A stretch of DNA of 64,000 bases from Verrucomicrobiaceae bacterium (GTDB lineage: Bacteria; Verrucomicrobiota; Verrucomicrobiia; Verrucomicrobiales; Akkermansiaceae), in assembly GCA_027486655.1 (NCBI GenBank), contig JAIXOR010000069.1, forward strand, positions 62,001-126,000, in the 5' to 3' direction. The notes beneath the pieces are model-generated. The model was not told the DNA's origin. It made no database searches and saw only the letters and a list, made by a program, of their open reading frames with translations. Positions 1-9,800 of the stretch are shown here, piece after piece (position 1 is the first letter of the stretch; each line of letters starts with the position of its first letter). The position numbers and the translations under genes are program-made.

Positions 1-218
1 CAGGCCCGGTGGATCACGCCCATCCCGCCCTCGCGGGCCAGGGCAATCGCCAGGTCGTGCTCGGACACCGTGTCCATCGCCGCCGAAACGACCGGAAGGA
101 ACAGGGGAATCCCCGAGGTCACATGTGTGGAAAGGTCAGCCTCGCCGGGCAATACCGCGCTCAAGGCCGGCACCAGGAGGACGTCGTCAAATGAAAGTCC
201 GAGAGAAATCTCCGCCAT
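1..218 (-). CDS. guaB: IMP dehydrogenase, N-terminal part (runs off the left edge)
   Basis: Converts IMP to XMP with NAD+, the committed step of guanine nucleotide synthesis, in the cytoplasm. Only the first 72 codons are inside the window. Translating the complement from the ATG at 218 gives the typical opening: [17 protein letters not shown], then the beta-strand [16 protein letters not shown] and the helix [16 protein letters not shown], which match the start of the TIM barrel in GuaB. The CBS domains and the catalytic Cys loop lie outside the window. A GMP reductase would share part of this fold, but the FDDVLLVPA opening and [10 protein letters not shown] favour GuaB. The SNF2 helicase gene ends 87 bp upstream on the same strand. 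Confidence 0.9.
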   Translation of the reverse strand, partial: MAEISLGLSFDDVLLVPALSAVLPGEADLSTHVTSGIPLFLPVVSAAMDTVSEHDLAIALAREGGMGVIHRA

Positions 219-305
219 GGGGGAGTCAATAGACGCGCCCCCCAGCGCGCAAGCCCGAATCTGGGCCGCCGCCGAAATCCCGCGCCAAAATCCCACCCGT
301 CTTCC

Positions 306-3300
306 TCAACCGTCCAGCACCGACTCCAGGTCCTCCATGCTCCAGCCCGCGGCATCGCCTGCGCCCGTCTCGTCGATGGCTCCGGCCAGCTCGCGCTTCT
401 TCGCCTGCAGCCGGACCACCTTTTCCTCCACGGTCCCGCGCGTCAGCAGCCGATACACCGTCACCGGCCGGGTCTGGCCGATCCGGTGCGCCCGGTCGGT
501 CGCCTGCGCCTCCGCCGCCGGATTCCACCACGGATCAAAGTGCACCACCGTGTCCGCCGCCGTCAGGTTGAGTCCGTAACCTCCCGCCTTCAGGCTGATC
601 AGAAAAATCGGCGGCCCTCCCTCCTGCTGGAACCGATCCACCAACTGCTGGCGATTCCGGGTCTGCCCGTCCAATCGCAAACTCTCCCAACCGCGCTCCG
701 AAACGCATTTCTCAATTTCCAGTAACTGCTTCTGAAACTGACTGAACACCAACATGCGATGATTCCCGGAAATCGCCTCTTCCATCAACTCCAACAAACG
801 TTGGATCTTGGCAGAACGCTTGGCGACGAGCAGTTGATTCAATCGATCGTTTCCAAGGAGAGCCAGGTCGCAACAGGTCTGCCGCAGGCGCAGCAGGGCG
901 GTGAGCATCTGCATGCGGGCAGCCCCTTTGTTTCCGGAATCCGCGACAGCATCCACGCGCTTCCTACCCTCGACGAGAAGCTCCTTGTAAACCGCCTGCT
1001 GCTCAGCGCTCAGATCGCAGAACTCATCGATGAGCAACTTGGACGGCAATTCCGGGGCCACCTGCTCCTTGGTCCGGCGGAGCAGGAAGGGCGAGATTTT
1101 CATCCGCAACCGCTCGATCACCGGAGCCGCGGATTCCCCGGAGGCGATCGGCGACTCATAGCGATCCTTGAACTCCTCGCGCGAACCGAGCCAACCGGGC
1201 TGCAGGAAACGAAACACCGACCACAAATCCCGCACCCCGTTCTCGATCGGGGTGCCGGTGAGCGCGATCCGCCGGGCACTCTTGAGCTTGGCCACCGCCC
1301 GGGCGTGATCCGTGTCCGGATTCCTCAACAGACTCGCCTCATCCAGGACCACCGCCCGATACTCCCGCTTCAGATGCCAGGCCAGATCGCGGGCCAGCGT
1401 GCCGTAACTCGTCACCACCACCTCGCCCGATCCCACACGCTCGCGCTCCTTGTCCCGCGAGGCACCATGCAGAATCCTAACTACCCGACCCGGCGCAAAC
1501 TTGCCAAACTCCGCCTTCCAGTTGCCCAACAGCGAGGCCGTCGCCAATACCAGAACCACCCCGGAATCTTCTCTCGATTCCGAGAACAAGCATTCGATGC
1601 AAGCGATTGTTTGAATGGTTTTTCCGAGCCCCATGTCATCGGCCAGCAAGGCCCCTTCAAAGCGCTTCACCCGCTCCAGGAGCCAGCCAGCACCATGGGC
1701 CTGGTAGGGCCGCAAGTCCGCCTGAAAACCCACCGGTGAACAAAATGTGAATGACTGCCCTTGTTGTTTATGGTTCTGAGGATTGCGAAGTTTTTCCCGG
1801 ATTTCCTTGATAAGCTCCCCAGAGCGCGCCGAAGCAGTAAAACGACCGTTTTCCTGCTGCAAATCGAGCTCGGAGAACAAGGGATCGATGAGATCGGAAA
1901 CCTCGTTTGAAATCACCAGATGCCTGCCACCGGCCACCTGTCCCGAACTGCGGCCGGAGCGGAGGAGTCGACGGACTTCGGCGGCGGAAACCACCTCGCC
2001 GGCGCTCGACTGGAAGCTGAGGTCGAAGCTGAGCCAGTCCTCACCGGAGCCGACGATGTCGATGCGGGGCGAAACGATGGCTATCTGTTTTTGGACTTGG
2101 CCGAATCGCTCGCCCTCACGGACCGACCACTCGTTGCGGAGCTTCGGAAGCGACGAAGTGAGGAATTCGAGGACGGCGGACTCCCCTTTCAGCGACCAGG
2201 TTCCGGTGGAGAAATCGAGCGGTTGGAAGCCGGCGCGGGCGAGGCGCTGGACGGCGCGTTCCTCGGCGGGCAGGTCGCGGACCTCGCAGCGGTCCTCCCG
2301 CAGGCGGGGCAGGCCGGGGATCAGGCCAAGCCCCGGCGGCACCGGGGCGGCCTCGCCGTAGCGGATGGCCACCCGGGCTTCGAGGTGCTGGAGCGAGCCC
2401 TCGAGCGTCAGTTCCACGGCCAGCGGCGCGGGGACGAAATGCAGCGAATCCATCCACGATCCATCCGGGAAGGCCACCCATTCCTGCCAGGCATCGAGGT
2501 GGGCGAAGAAGCGCGAAAGAGGCACGGCGAGCGGTTTCCTGGCAGCCAGCTGGGCCAGATCGGCGGCCAGAGGCGTGGGGACCGTCCCCTCACCCACCCG
2601 GGTCACGGCATCCGCTTCGATTTTCCAAAAACCGCCGCCGATCGCGGTCCAGGGGCCGGATTCCGGCGCGGGAATCAGCCGGACTTCGTCGCCGGAGCGC
2701 TCCGCCCGGTCGAGGGCGAAACGGACGCCGGAGCGGATGGAAATCGAGAGCTGCTCCCGCCCCACCGCCAGGCGCGGGTGGTCGGCGATGGCTTCGAGAA
2801 AGGCGGAAACCCGGGCGCCATCGAGATTCAGCGTGAGAATGGGCTTGGGGGCGACCGACTCGCGGGAGAGCCAGGCTTTGAGGCGATCATCGGCAGGCGA
2901 CGGGCTCTCCTCGGCGGCCGAGGCCAGGGTGGCGGCAAGCTTTCCGCGCTGGAGGGCATCCCGCCAGTTCAGCGGCAGCAGGATCTGCCACGCCTGCGGA
3001 GCCGGAAGCGCCGCCGCGGCAGGCGAGGCCGCACGGCTCACCGGAACCTCGGTCGGGCGGGCGGGCTTCGGGAAAATCACCGCCAAACCGAGGGCCACCG
3101 CATGGGCGCAGAGAGCCCCGGTCGCGCGATTCTCCGGGCACGGGCAATGGGTCTCCAGGTCGGTGGCCGAACGGATCCGCACGGTCACGCGAAGGGGCCG
3201 GCTGCCGGCGCGCACCGCACCCTGCCAGCCGCCGCTGCCGGACTTCGCTTCCGTCACCGCCCCCGCTTCAAACAGGGATTTCCCCTCCTTGAATGCCTTC

Positions 3301-3344
3301 CAAGATGCCGCCTTGCGCAGCGTTTCCTCATTCCATCCGCTCAC
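306..3344 (-). CDS. SWIM zinc-finger SNF2-family DEAD/DEAH helicase
   Basis: A 1,012-residue ATP-dependent DNA translocase of the bacterial SNF2/RapA-like group. A SWIM-type zinc finger sits near residues 64-83 (CPCPENRATGALCAH, pattern CxC...CxH). A long middle region of bacterial SNF2-associated type follows. The helicase core has Walker A DDMGLGKT near 568, a DEAS box near 666, motif III LTGTPIENGVRDLW and motifs V-VI (GGYGLNLTAADTVVHFDPWW and DRAHRIGQ) near 930-955. The start is GTG at 3344, because no ATG lies close by and the SWIM domain needs this N-terminus. Members are thought to remodel protein-DNA complexes or assist transcription or repair; the exact role here is unknown. It is followed by guaB, and the transglutaminase gene ends about 107 bp upstream. 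Confidence 0.9.
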   Translation of the reverse strand: MSGWNEETLRKAASWKAFKEGKSLFEAGAVTEAKSGSGGWQGAVRAGSRPLRVTVRIRSATDLETHCPCPENRATGALCAHAVALGLAVIFPKPARPTEVPVSRAASPAAAALPAPQAWQILLPLNWRDALQRGKLAATLASAAEESPSPADDRLKAWLSRESVAPKPILTLNLDGARVSAFLEAIADHPRLAVGREQLSISIRSGVRFALDRAERSGDEVRLIPAPESGPWTAIGGGFWKIEADAVTRVGEGTVPTPLAADLAQLAARKPLAVPLSRFFAHLDAWQEWVAFPDGSWMDSLHFVPAPLAVELTLEGSLQHLEARVAIRYGEAAPVPPGLGLIPGLPRLREDRCEVRDLPAEERAVQRLARAGFQPLDFSTGTWSLKGESAVLEFLTSSLPKLRNEWSVREGERFGQVQKQIAIVSPRIDIVGSGEDWLSFDLSFQSSAGEVVSAAEVRRLLRSGRSSGQVAGGRHLVISNEVSDLIDPLFSELDLQQENGRFTASARSGELIKEIREKLRNPQNHKQQGQSFTFCSPVGFQADLRPYQAHGAGWLLERVKRFEGALLADDMGLGKTIQTIACIECLFSESREDSGVVLVLATASLLGNWKAEFGKFAPGRVVRILHGASRDKERERVGSGEVVVTSYGTLARDLAWHLKREYRAVVLDEASLLRNPDTDHARAVAKLKSARRIALTGTPIENGVRDLWSVFRFLQPGWLGSREEFKDRYESPIASGESAAPVIERLRMKISPFLLRRTKEQVAPELPSKLLIDEFCDLSAEQQAVYKELLVEGRKRVDAVADSGNKGAARMQMLTALLRLRQTCCDLALLGNDRLNQLLVAKRSAKIQRLLELMEEAISGNHRMLVFSQFQKQLLEIEKCVSERGWESLRLDGQTRNRQQLVDRFQQEGGPPIFLISLKAGGYGLNLTAADTVVHFDPWWNPAAEAQATDRAHRIGQTRPVTVYRLLTRGTVEEKVVRLQAKKRELAGAIDETGAGDAAGWSMEDLESVLDG

Positions 3345-3451
3345 GGTGCGGAATCATCCACGCCCACCGCCCGGGAGCAACCTGATAGACCGGGTTTCCT
3401 TCCGCAAGGGCACGGAGGCTCATTCACGCCAGCCTCCCGGGCCGTCGTTTT

Positions 3452-4336
3452 TCATCCCTCGCCGAGTGGGATCACGTCCACGGCCACTTGCAGGAGCTGG
3501 CCGCCTGCTCCGAGGGTGACGCCGCGCAGCGGGCTGACGTCGGAGAAGTCGCGTCCCCAGGCGACGGTGATGTGGCGTTCCCCGGGGAGCAGGTTGTTGG
3601 TGGGATCCGCGTCCACCCAACCGGCGGCGTCACCGCAGAACACGGAGACCCAGGCGTGGGAGGCATCGGCCCCGATCAAGCGGGGCTGGCCCGGCGGCGG
3701 GGCGGTTTCGAGGTATCCACTGACGTAGCGCGCCGGAATCCCGATCGAGCGCAGGGCGGCCAACATGAGGTGGGCGAAGTCCTGGCAGACGCCGGCGCGT
3801 TTGCGGAGCACGTCGGCGACGGGCGTGGTCACATCGGTGGCGCGCGGATCGAAGCGGAATTCGCGGAAAATCCGGTCCATCAGAGCGATCACCCCCTCAA
3901 GCACGGGTCGGCCCGGTGGGAAGTCCGGCCGGGAAAACGCGGCGAAGTCCGGCCCCACGGGAACCATCGGCGAGGCAAAGCGGAAGGCCCCGGCATCCGA
4001 TCCTGGGGTGAGTTTCTCGGCCTGGCAGGCATCGCGCACGGTTTCCCAGGGCGGGGTGGCGGAGGGGTCCTGGGCCTCGGCGGGTGCCACCTCGACGAGG
4101 CTGCGGGCGGTGACTTCGAGAGTCTCGTGTTTGCCCTCGACCTCGAAGTAGGCGGTCGTGTTGCCAAAGGCATCGATGTGGACGCCGCGGCCGACGGGAA
4201 CCGGGACAATCTGGAGCTCATGCCAAGGGCAGCGCTGACCGGGAAGCGCGCGCGGTGCGAGGCGGGCAAGGTGGTGGGAGACGGTGACCGAGCCCTCGTA
4301 GATGTATCTCGTGCGATGGATGAGCTGGTATCTCAC
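3452..4336 (-). CDS. transglutaminase-like cysteine peptidase family protein
   Basis: A 294-residue protein with the bacterial transglutaminase-like N-terminal domain (about residues 1-90, beginning RYQLIHRTRYIYEG) and a transglutaminase core. The catalytic triad is readable: Cys in AGVCQDFAHLML (near 182), His in DASHAWVSVF (near 227) and Asp in WVDADPTNNLL (near 241). Bacterial proteins of this type are usually peptidases or amide-bond modifiers rather than true cross-linkers. It starts at a GTG only 14 bp after the stop of the ATP-grasp/alpha-E gene, so it is the last gene of a three-gene unit. No signal peptide is visible, so it probably acts in the cytoplasm on the product of the upstream ligase. 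That role is inferred from context. Confidence 0.88.
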   Translation of the reverse strand: MRYQLIHRTRYIYEGSVTVSHHLARLAPRALPGQRCPWHELQIVPVPVGRGVHIDAFGNTTAYFEVEGKHETLEVTARSLVEVAPAEAQDPSATPPWETVRDACQAEKLTPGSDAGAFRFASPMVPVGPDFAAFSRPDFPPGRPVLEGVIALMDRIFREFRFDPRATDVTTPVADVLRKRAGVCQDFAHLMLAALRSIGIPARYVSGYLETAPPPGQPRLIGADASHAWVSVFCGDAAGWVDADPTNNLLPGERHITVAWGRDFSDVSPLRGVTLGAGGQLLQVAVDVIPLGEG

Positions 4337-4350
4337 GGAGGTCGTTTCTG

Positions 4351-6816
4351 TTAGTAAACGCGGCGCACTGAGTGGCTGAAGAAGTGCTGGGTGAGGGCGT
4401 CCGAGAACTGCTCGATCTCATCGATGAGCGCGGCGAAATCCGGCACTCCGCCGCCCTGCGGGTGGCCGCAGCGGGTGACAAGTTCGTCGGCCTGCGCGCG
4501 GATCCGCGGCATCAGGCCGAAGTCCGGCAGGCCGGGAAAGCGGGCGAGTTCGGTGTGCAGCACCTGGATCTGATAGGCCACGGAGCGCGGGTTCGAGAGA
4601 TCCGCGAAGATCAGGTCGATCACCGCATCGAGGCGCGGCTGGGAGAAGTGGCGGCGGCGGTATGTCATCACGCTGTCGCAGGTTTCAAGCAGCGGTTCGA
4701 GCAGGCTGGCTCCGGAGGTCTCCGCGGCGGCGGAGCGGAGCAGGGCGAGGGTGCCGAGCGAGCGCTCGATGCGGCGTCCGGTTTCGAGAAACCTCCAGCC
4801 GTGGCCGCGGGTCATGTTTTCCGCCTGCATCCCGGCGAAGGCCGCGAGATGGAGGACCAGGTGGTCGAGGGTGCGGGCAAGCTCGCCGGTGGCCGGCGTC
4901 GAGGCGGGTGGATTGACGATGCCTTCCAGCCGGTTGAAAAACCGCCAGGTATCGTCCGAGAGCCGGTCGCGCGCGGCGGCGGCATTCTGGAGCAGCGATC
5001 GGGTGAGCGCGGGGATGCCACCACCAGCGCCGGGGTCGTGGATCAGGCTGGAAAGCGTTTTCATCGCCCGGGCCGGGTGGATCATCAGGCCCTCGGGGAT
5101 CAAGCCGACGCCGCGGATGAGGGAAATGCAGGCGTTGAGTTGATCGTGCTGGAGGCGGCCGGACTCACCGCCGAGGCAGCGCAGCGTGACGCGGAGAAGC
5201 CGGGTGGCGAGCTCGACCCGTTCGGCATAGCGGCCCACCCAGAACAACTGCTCGGCAATGCGGCTGGGCACCTCCTGGGCTGGCACCTGCCGGGCGGGCG
5301 CGGGGGCGGCCTCCTTGCGGGTGGAAGACTCCGCAGGATCCGACGTGCCCGGGATCCAGACGTCCTTGGTGAACCCGGCATGGGCCGGCCAAAGCTGGGG
5401 CGGGCGCTGGTTTTTCCCGACCCGGGCAAGTCCGCCGGGAAGCACCCGCGCCTCGCCTTCATGCAAGAGGGAAAACGCGCGCCAGACCAAGGGCCGCTGG
5501 CGGATCAGGCGAGACTCGATCACCGGCGCCTCGCTCGGGCGCAGGTCCGCCTGAACCACGAAATCGTGGGGTCGGGAAGCAATCACGGCAATCCACTGCT
5601 TGCGGGCGGCTGGTGAGAGACCGGAGCATTGGATCGGCAGCAAGGGATCGAGATCGGGCGATGCCGAGAGGAGCACGAAGCGGTGCAGCTGCTCCAAAAC
5701 CCGGCGGCGCACCTCGGCCTGACCGAGCCACCAGGTTTCCACGAAGGGCAGTTTGAGGTCCTCGCCGAACCACTCGCGGCAGATGCGCGGCAGGAAGGGC
5801 ATGAGCGCGGGCGACGAAGCAAAGCCCGAGCCCGGGGAGTTGGAGAGGGCGACGTTGCCGGTGCGCCAAGCCTCGATGATGCCGGGCACGCCGTCCCCGC
5901 GGCCGCCCCAGTGTTCGAGGGGATCCAGCCCGTCGTGATCGATGCGGCAAACGACCACATCCACCCGCCGCAGGCCGGCGAGGGTCTTGAGGAAGAGCCT
6001 GCGCTCGCGCACCGTGAGGTCGGCCGCCTCCACCAAAGGAAAGCCGAGCATGCGCGCCTTGTAAGCATGCTCGAAATACGAGGGATGCCGGAAACCGGGG
6101 GTGAGAAACACCACGTTCGCCCCTTCCCCGCGGGCGATGGCGAGCGATTGCAGGCATTCCTTTTCCCGTTCGATGAAGCCCCCCAGCGGAGCCACCTTGA
6201 GATCGTCGAACACATCGGCAAACAACCCGGAGATCACCTTGCGGTTCTCCAGCGTCTGACCGAGACCGCCCGGTGTGCCGGTGTGGTCCTTGAGCACCGT
6301 CCATCCCCCGCCCTGCGCGCGGATCAGATCGCAGCCCGAGGCTAACAGAAAACTTCCGCCCGGCGGCTGGATGCCGCGCAGGTGGGCGAGGAACGAGGGG
6401 CTGGAATGCACCAGATCCGGCGGCACCCAGCCGTTCTCCAACAAGGTCTGCGGGCCGTAGAGATCCGCGAGCACCGCATCGAGGAGGCGGATGCGCTGGG
6501 CAAGACCGGCGGAAACCTTCGCCCACTCGCCTGCCGGGATCGGCAGCGGGATGGGATCGAGTTCATAGGGCTGCCCCGCGCCTCCCGCGTCGCTGAAGAC
6601 GTTGAAGGTGGTGCCCATGTCCTCGATCATGCGCTGCGCCGCGATGGCTTGCGCGGAACGTTGATCGGCGCTCCAGCGGTGGATCTCGTCGTGCAGCGTC
6701 TTCCAATGGGGGCGCACGATGCCAGCCACGTCGTTCATTTCGTTCCACACCCCACCCGCGCCACCGGACGCGGCCGGAGACGAAATCATCGGTGTGGATC
6801 GGGAGCTCTCTGCCAT
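4351..6816 (-). CDS. circularly permuted ATP-grasp ligase fused to an alpha-E domain
   Basis: An 821-residue fusion. Residues about 30-480 form a circularly permuted type-2 ATP-grasp module (YGPQTLLENGWVPPDLV, TPGFRHPSYFEHAYKARM, GIIEAWRTGNVALSNSPGSG, ETWWLGQ), and about 505-815 form an all-helical alpha-E domain starting SRIAEQLFWVGRYAERVELA. In many bacteria these are two adjacent genes; here they are one polypeptide, joined by a proline/alanine-rich linker near 485-505. ATP-grasp proteins of this class are predicted to form amide (COOH-NH2) bonds, and comparative genomics groups them with transglutaminase-fold proteins as a possible peptide-tag or peptide-metabolite system. Its substrate is unknown. 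The ATG start lies 34 bp after the DUF2126 gene. Confidence 0.88.
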   Translation of the reverse strand: MAESSRSTPMISSPAASGGAGGVWNEMNDVAGIVRPHWKTLHDEIHRWSADQRSAQAIAAQRMIEDMGTTFNVFSDAGGAGQPYELDPIPLPIPAGEWAKVSAGLAQRIRLLDAVLADLYGPQTLLENGWVPPDLVHSSPSFLAHLRGIQPPGGSFLLASGCDLIRAQGGGWTVLKDHTGTPGGLGQTLENRKVISGLFADVFDDLKVAPLGGFIEREKECLQSLAIARGEGANVVFLTPGFRHPSYFEHAYKARMLGFPLVEAADLTVRERRLFLKTLAGLRRVDVVVCRIDHDGLDPLEHWGGRGDGVPGIIEAWRTGNVALSNSPGSGFASSPALMPFLPRICREWFGEDLKLPFVETWWLGQAEVRRRVLEQLHRFVLLSASPDLDPLLPIQCSGLSPAARKQWIAVIASRPHDFVVQADLRPSEAPVIESRLIRQRPLVWRAFSLLHEGEARVLPGGLARVGKNQRPPQLWPAHAGFTKDVWIPGTSDPAESSTRKEAAPAPARQVPAQEVPSRIAEQLFWVGRYAERVELATRLLRVTLRCLGGESGRLQHDQLNACISLIRGVGLIPEGLMIHPARAMKTLSSLIHDPGAGGGIPALTRSLLQNAAAARDRLSDDTWRFFNRLEGIVNPPASTPATGELARTLDHLVLHLAAFAGMQAENMTRGHGWRFLETGRRIERSLGTLALLRSAAAETSGASLLEPLLETCDSVMTYRRRHFSQPRLDAVIDLIFADLSNPRSVAYQIQVLHTELARFPGLPDFGLMPRIRAQADELVTRCGHPQGGGVPDFAALIDEIEQFSDALTQHFFSHSVRRVY

Positions 6817-6850
6817 GAGGGACGGTCTGTGGCCGACACCCGAAACAGGG

Positions 6851-9800
6851 TCATGGGATCATCCTCAAGTCCAGCGTGAACGGAAAATCCGGGCTCGTTG
6901 GCGGGTCCGCCACATCGATCCGTCCGCCGCTGTGACCGTGACGGAAGAAACGCGCGAGCCGGCGGGCCTCGGCCTCGTAGGAATTCACCGGGAAGGTCTC
7001 ATGGTTGCGCCCGCCGGGATGCGCGGCGTGGTAGGTGCAGCCGCCAAGCGAGCGTTCGTTCCAGGTATCCACCAGATCGAGCACCAGCGGCGTGTGCACC
7101 GGAATGGTCGGGTGCAGGCAGGTGGGAGGCTGCCAGGCGCGATACCTCACGCCCGCCACGAACTCGCCCTGCGTGCCGGTGGGATGCAGCGGAACACGCA
7201 CGCCGTTGCAGGCGACCACGAAGCGCTCGCCGGTCATGCCGGTGACCTTGACCTGCATGCGCTCCACCGAGCTGTCCACATATCTAACAGCCCCACCCGG
7301 AGCCCCTTCCTCACCGAGCACGTGCCAGGGCTCGATCGCGTGCCTCAGCTCCACCTCCACACCGCGCTGGGTGAACTCGCCGATGCGTGGAAAGCGGAAT
7401 TCCAGGTGCGGGGCGAACCACACGTCCTCGATGTCGCAGCCGTGGGCGCGCAGGTCGCCGAGCACTTCGGTGAAGTCCTGCCAGATGAAATGAGGGAGCA
7501 TCCAGCGGTCGTGGATGGTGCTGTCCCAGCGGACCAGCGGTTTCTCGTAGGGATCGTGCCAGAAGCGGGCGACGAGCCCGCGCAGGACGAGATGCTGGGC
7601 AAGGCTCATCTGATAGTGCGGAGGCATCTCGAAGTTCCGCATTTCCAACAGCCCGAGGCGCCCGGTCGCGCTGTCCGGGCTGTAAAGCTTGTCGATGCAG
7701 AACTCGGCGCGGTGGGTGTTGCCGGTGGCGTCGATGAGCAGGTTGCGCAGAGCGCGGTCCACCTTCCACGGCAGCGCGGGTTCCGGTCCTTCGAGGGTGC
7801 GAAAGGCGATCTCCAACTCGTGGATGGAATCGTTTCTCGCCTCGTCCACCCGCGGTGCCTGCGAGGTGGGCCCGATGAAGAGCCCGGAAAACAGGTAGCT
7901 GAGCGACGGGTGGTGGTTCCAGTAGGTGATCATGCTGCGCAGCAGGTCGGGCCTGCGCAGCAGCGGGCTGTCCGACGGAGTCTCGCCGCCGATGATGATG
8001 TGGTTGCCGCCGCCGGTGCCGGTGTGGCGGCCGTCGATCATGAACTTCTCGGTGGCGAGGCGGCACTGGCGGGCCTCGGTGTAGAGCACGGACGTGTTTC
8101 TAACAAGTTCATCCCATGAGGCGGCAGGTTGCAGGTTCACCTCGATCACGCCGGGGTCCGGAGTCACCTTGAGCACTTGCAGTCGTGGATCAAACGCGGG
8201 CGGAGTGCCTTCGATGATGACAGGCACGCCGAGCGCGGCGGCGGTGCTTTCCACGGCGGCGATCAGATCGATGAAGTCCTCCGTGGTTTTCACGGGAGGA
8301 AGGAAGACATGAAGACGCCCGTCGCGAGGTTCCACGCAGAGGGCGGTCCGGATGATCCACGACGCGGATTCCTGCGGCGCGGGAGCACGCTCGGCGGGTG
8401 CAGGGCCGCAATCGCCATCGCCGATCCCGCTCCTCATCAACGAGCCGAAGGCCCCGCGAAGCGCGGGCGTGGTCAGCCCCGCCGGCGAGCCTTTGGTCTG
8501 CATCGCCAGCGATGTGACCCGGCGCGGTGGCAGCGGGTGCAACTCCCGCGTGGGATCCTCCGGCACGATCCACGGGTAATCCGCCTCCGCCACCCAGGGC
8601 AGCGAGTCCAGCGGAAGCCGGTAGCCGATCGGGGAATCGCCGGGCAGCAGGAAGAGCGTCTCATCGCGGAGAAACCAGGGCCCGCTTTTCCAGGCGGCAC
8701 CGGCGCGCTCGATCGGCAGAACGTATCCCACCACCTCGTGCAGACCACGATCGAAGATGCGGGCGATGCGTTCCCGCTCCAGCTTGTCCTTGAGGTTGGA
8801 TTTGAGCGGATCGACGTTGGTTGGCAGGCGGCGTTCCCGCCAAAGATAGTAGAAGGCATCCTCGTAGGCGGCCTGCATCCACTTCGGATCCGCACCGAGG
8901 TGCTCGGCGAGCGTCAGCCCGAAGAGCTTGGCGAGGATGCAGTCGTGCCCGTAGTCGATCGATTCGTCGGCGATCAGCGAAACATCCTCCCACAAAGGCA
9001 CGCCGTCCTTGCGCCAGTAACAATTGAAGGACCAGCGCGGCAACTGCTCGCCGGGATACCATTTCCCCTGTCCGTAAAACAAAAGCCCGCCGGGCGCAAA
9101 CTCGGCGTGCAGGCGCTTGATGAGCTTGTCCGAGAGCTTGCGCTTGGTGGGTCCCACGGCGGCGGTGTTCCATTCCGCGCCATCGAAATCGTCCATCGAG
9201 ATGAAGGTGGGCTCGCCACCCATGGTGAGGCGCACGTCCATGGACTCCAGCTCGGCATCGGTCCGGCGTCCGCTTTCAAGAATGCGTGTCCATTGATCCT
9301 CCGTGTAGGGATAGGTGGTGCGTGGCGACTCGTAGATGCGCGTCACCTTCATCTCATGCTCCATCGAGGACTCGCAGGGTTCCACGCCCCCGGTGACGGG
9401 AGCTGCGCTGGAGGGTTCCGGCGAGCAGGCCAGCGGAAGGTGCCCCTCCCCTGCTAACAGGCCGGAAGTGGGATCCAGGCCGATCCATCCCGCGCCGGGA
9501 AGATAGACCTCCGCCCAGGCATGGAGGTCGGTGAAGTCCACCTCGGTGCCGCTCGGGCCATCGAGCGATTTCACATCCGCCTTGAGCTGGATGAGGTAGC
9601 CGGAAACAAAGCGCGCGGCCAGCCCGAGGTGGCGCAGCAGGGTGACCAGCAGCCAGGCCGAATCCCGGCAGGAGCCGGAGGCTTTTGTCAAAGTCTCCTC
9701 GGGCGTCTGCACGCCGGGTTCCAGCCGGATCCGGTATTCGATGGCGGCCTGAAGTGCGGCGTTGATCTCGACGAGCAGATCGATCGTCCGGCAGGTCCTC

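Noticed and set aside
5459..6526. 355-codon minus-strand frame inside the ATP-grasp gene
   Set aside because: Out-of-frame overlap with a gene whose ATP-grasp motifs are unambiguous.
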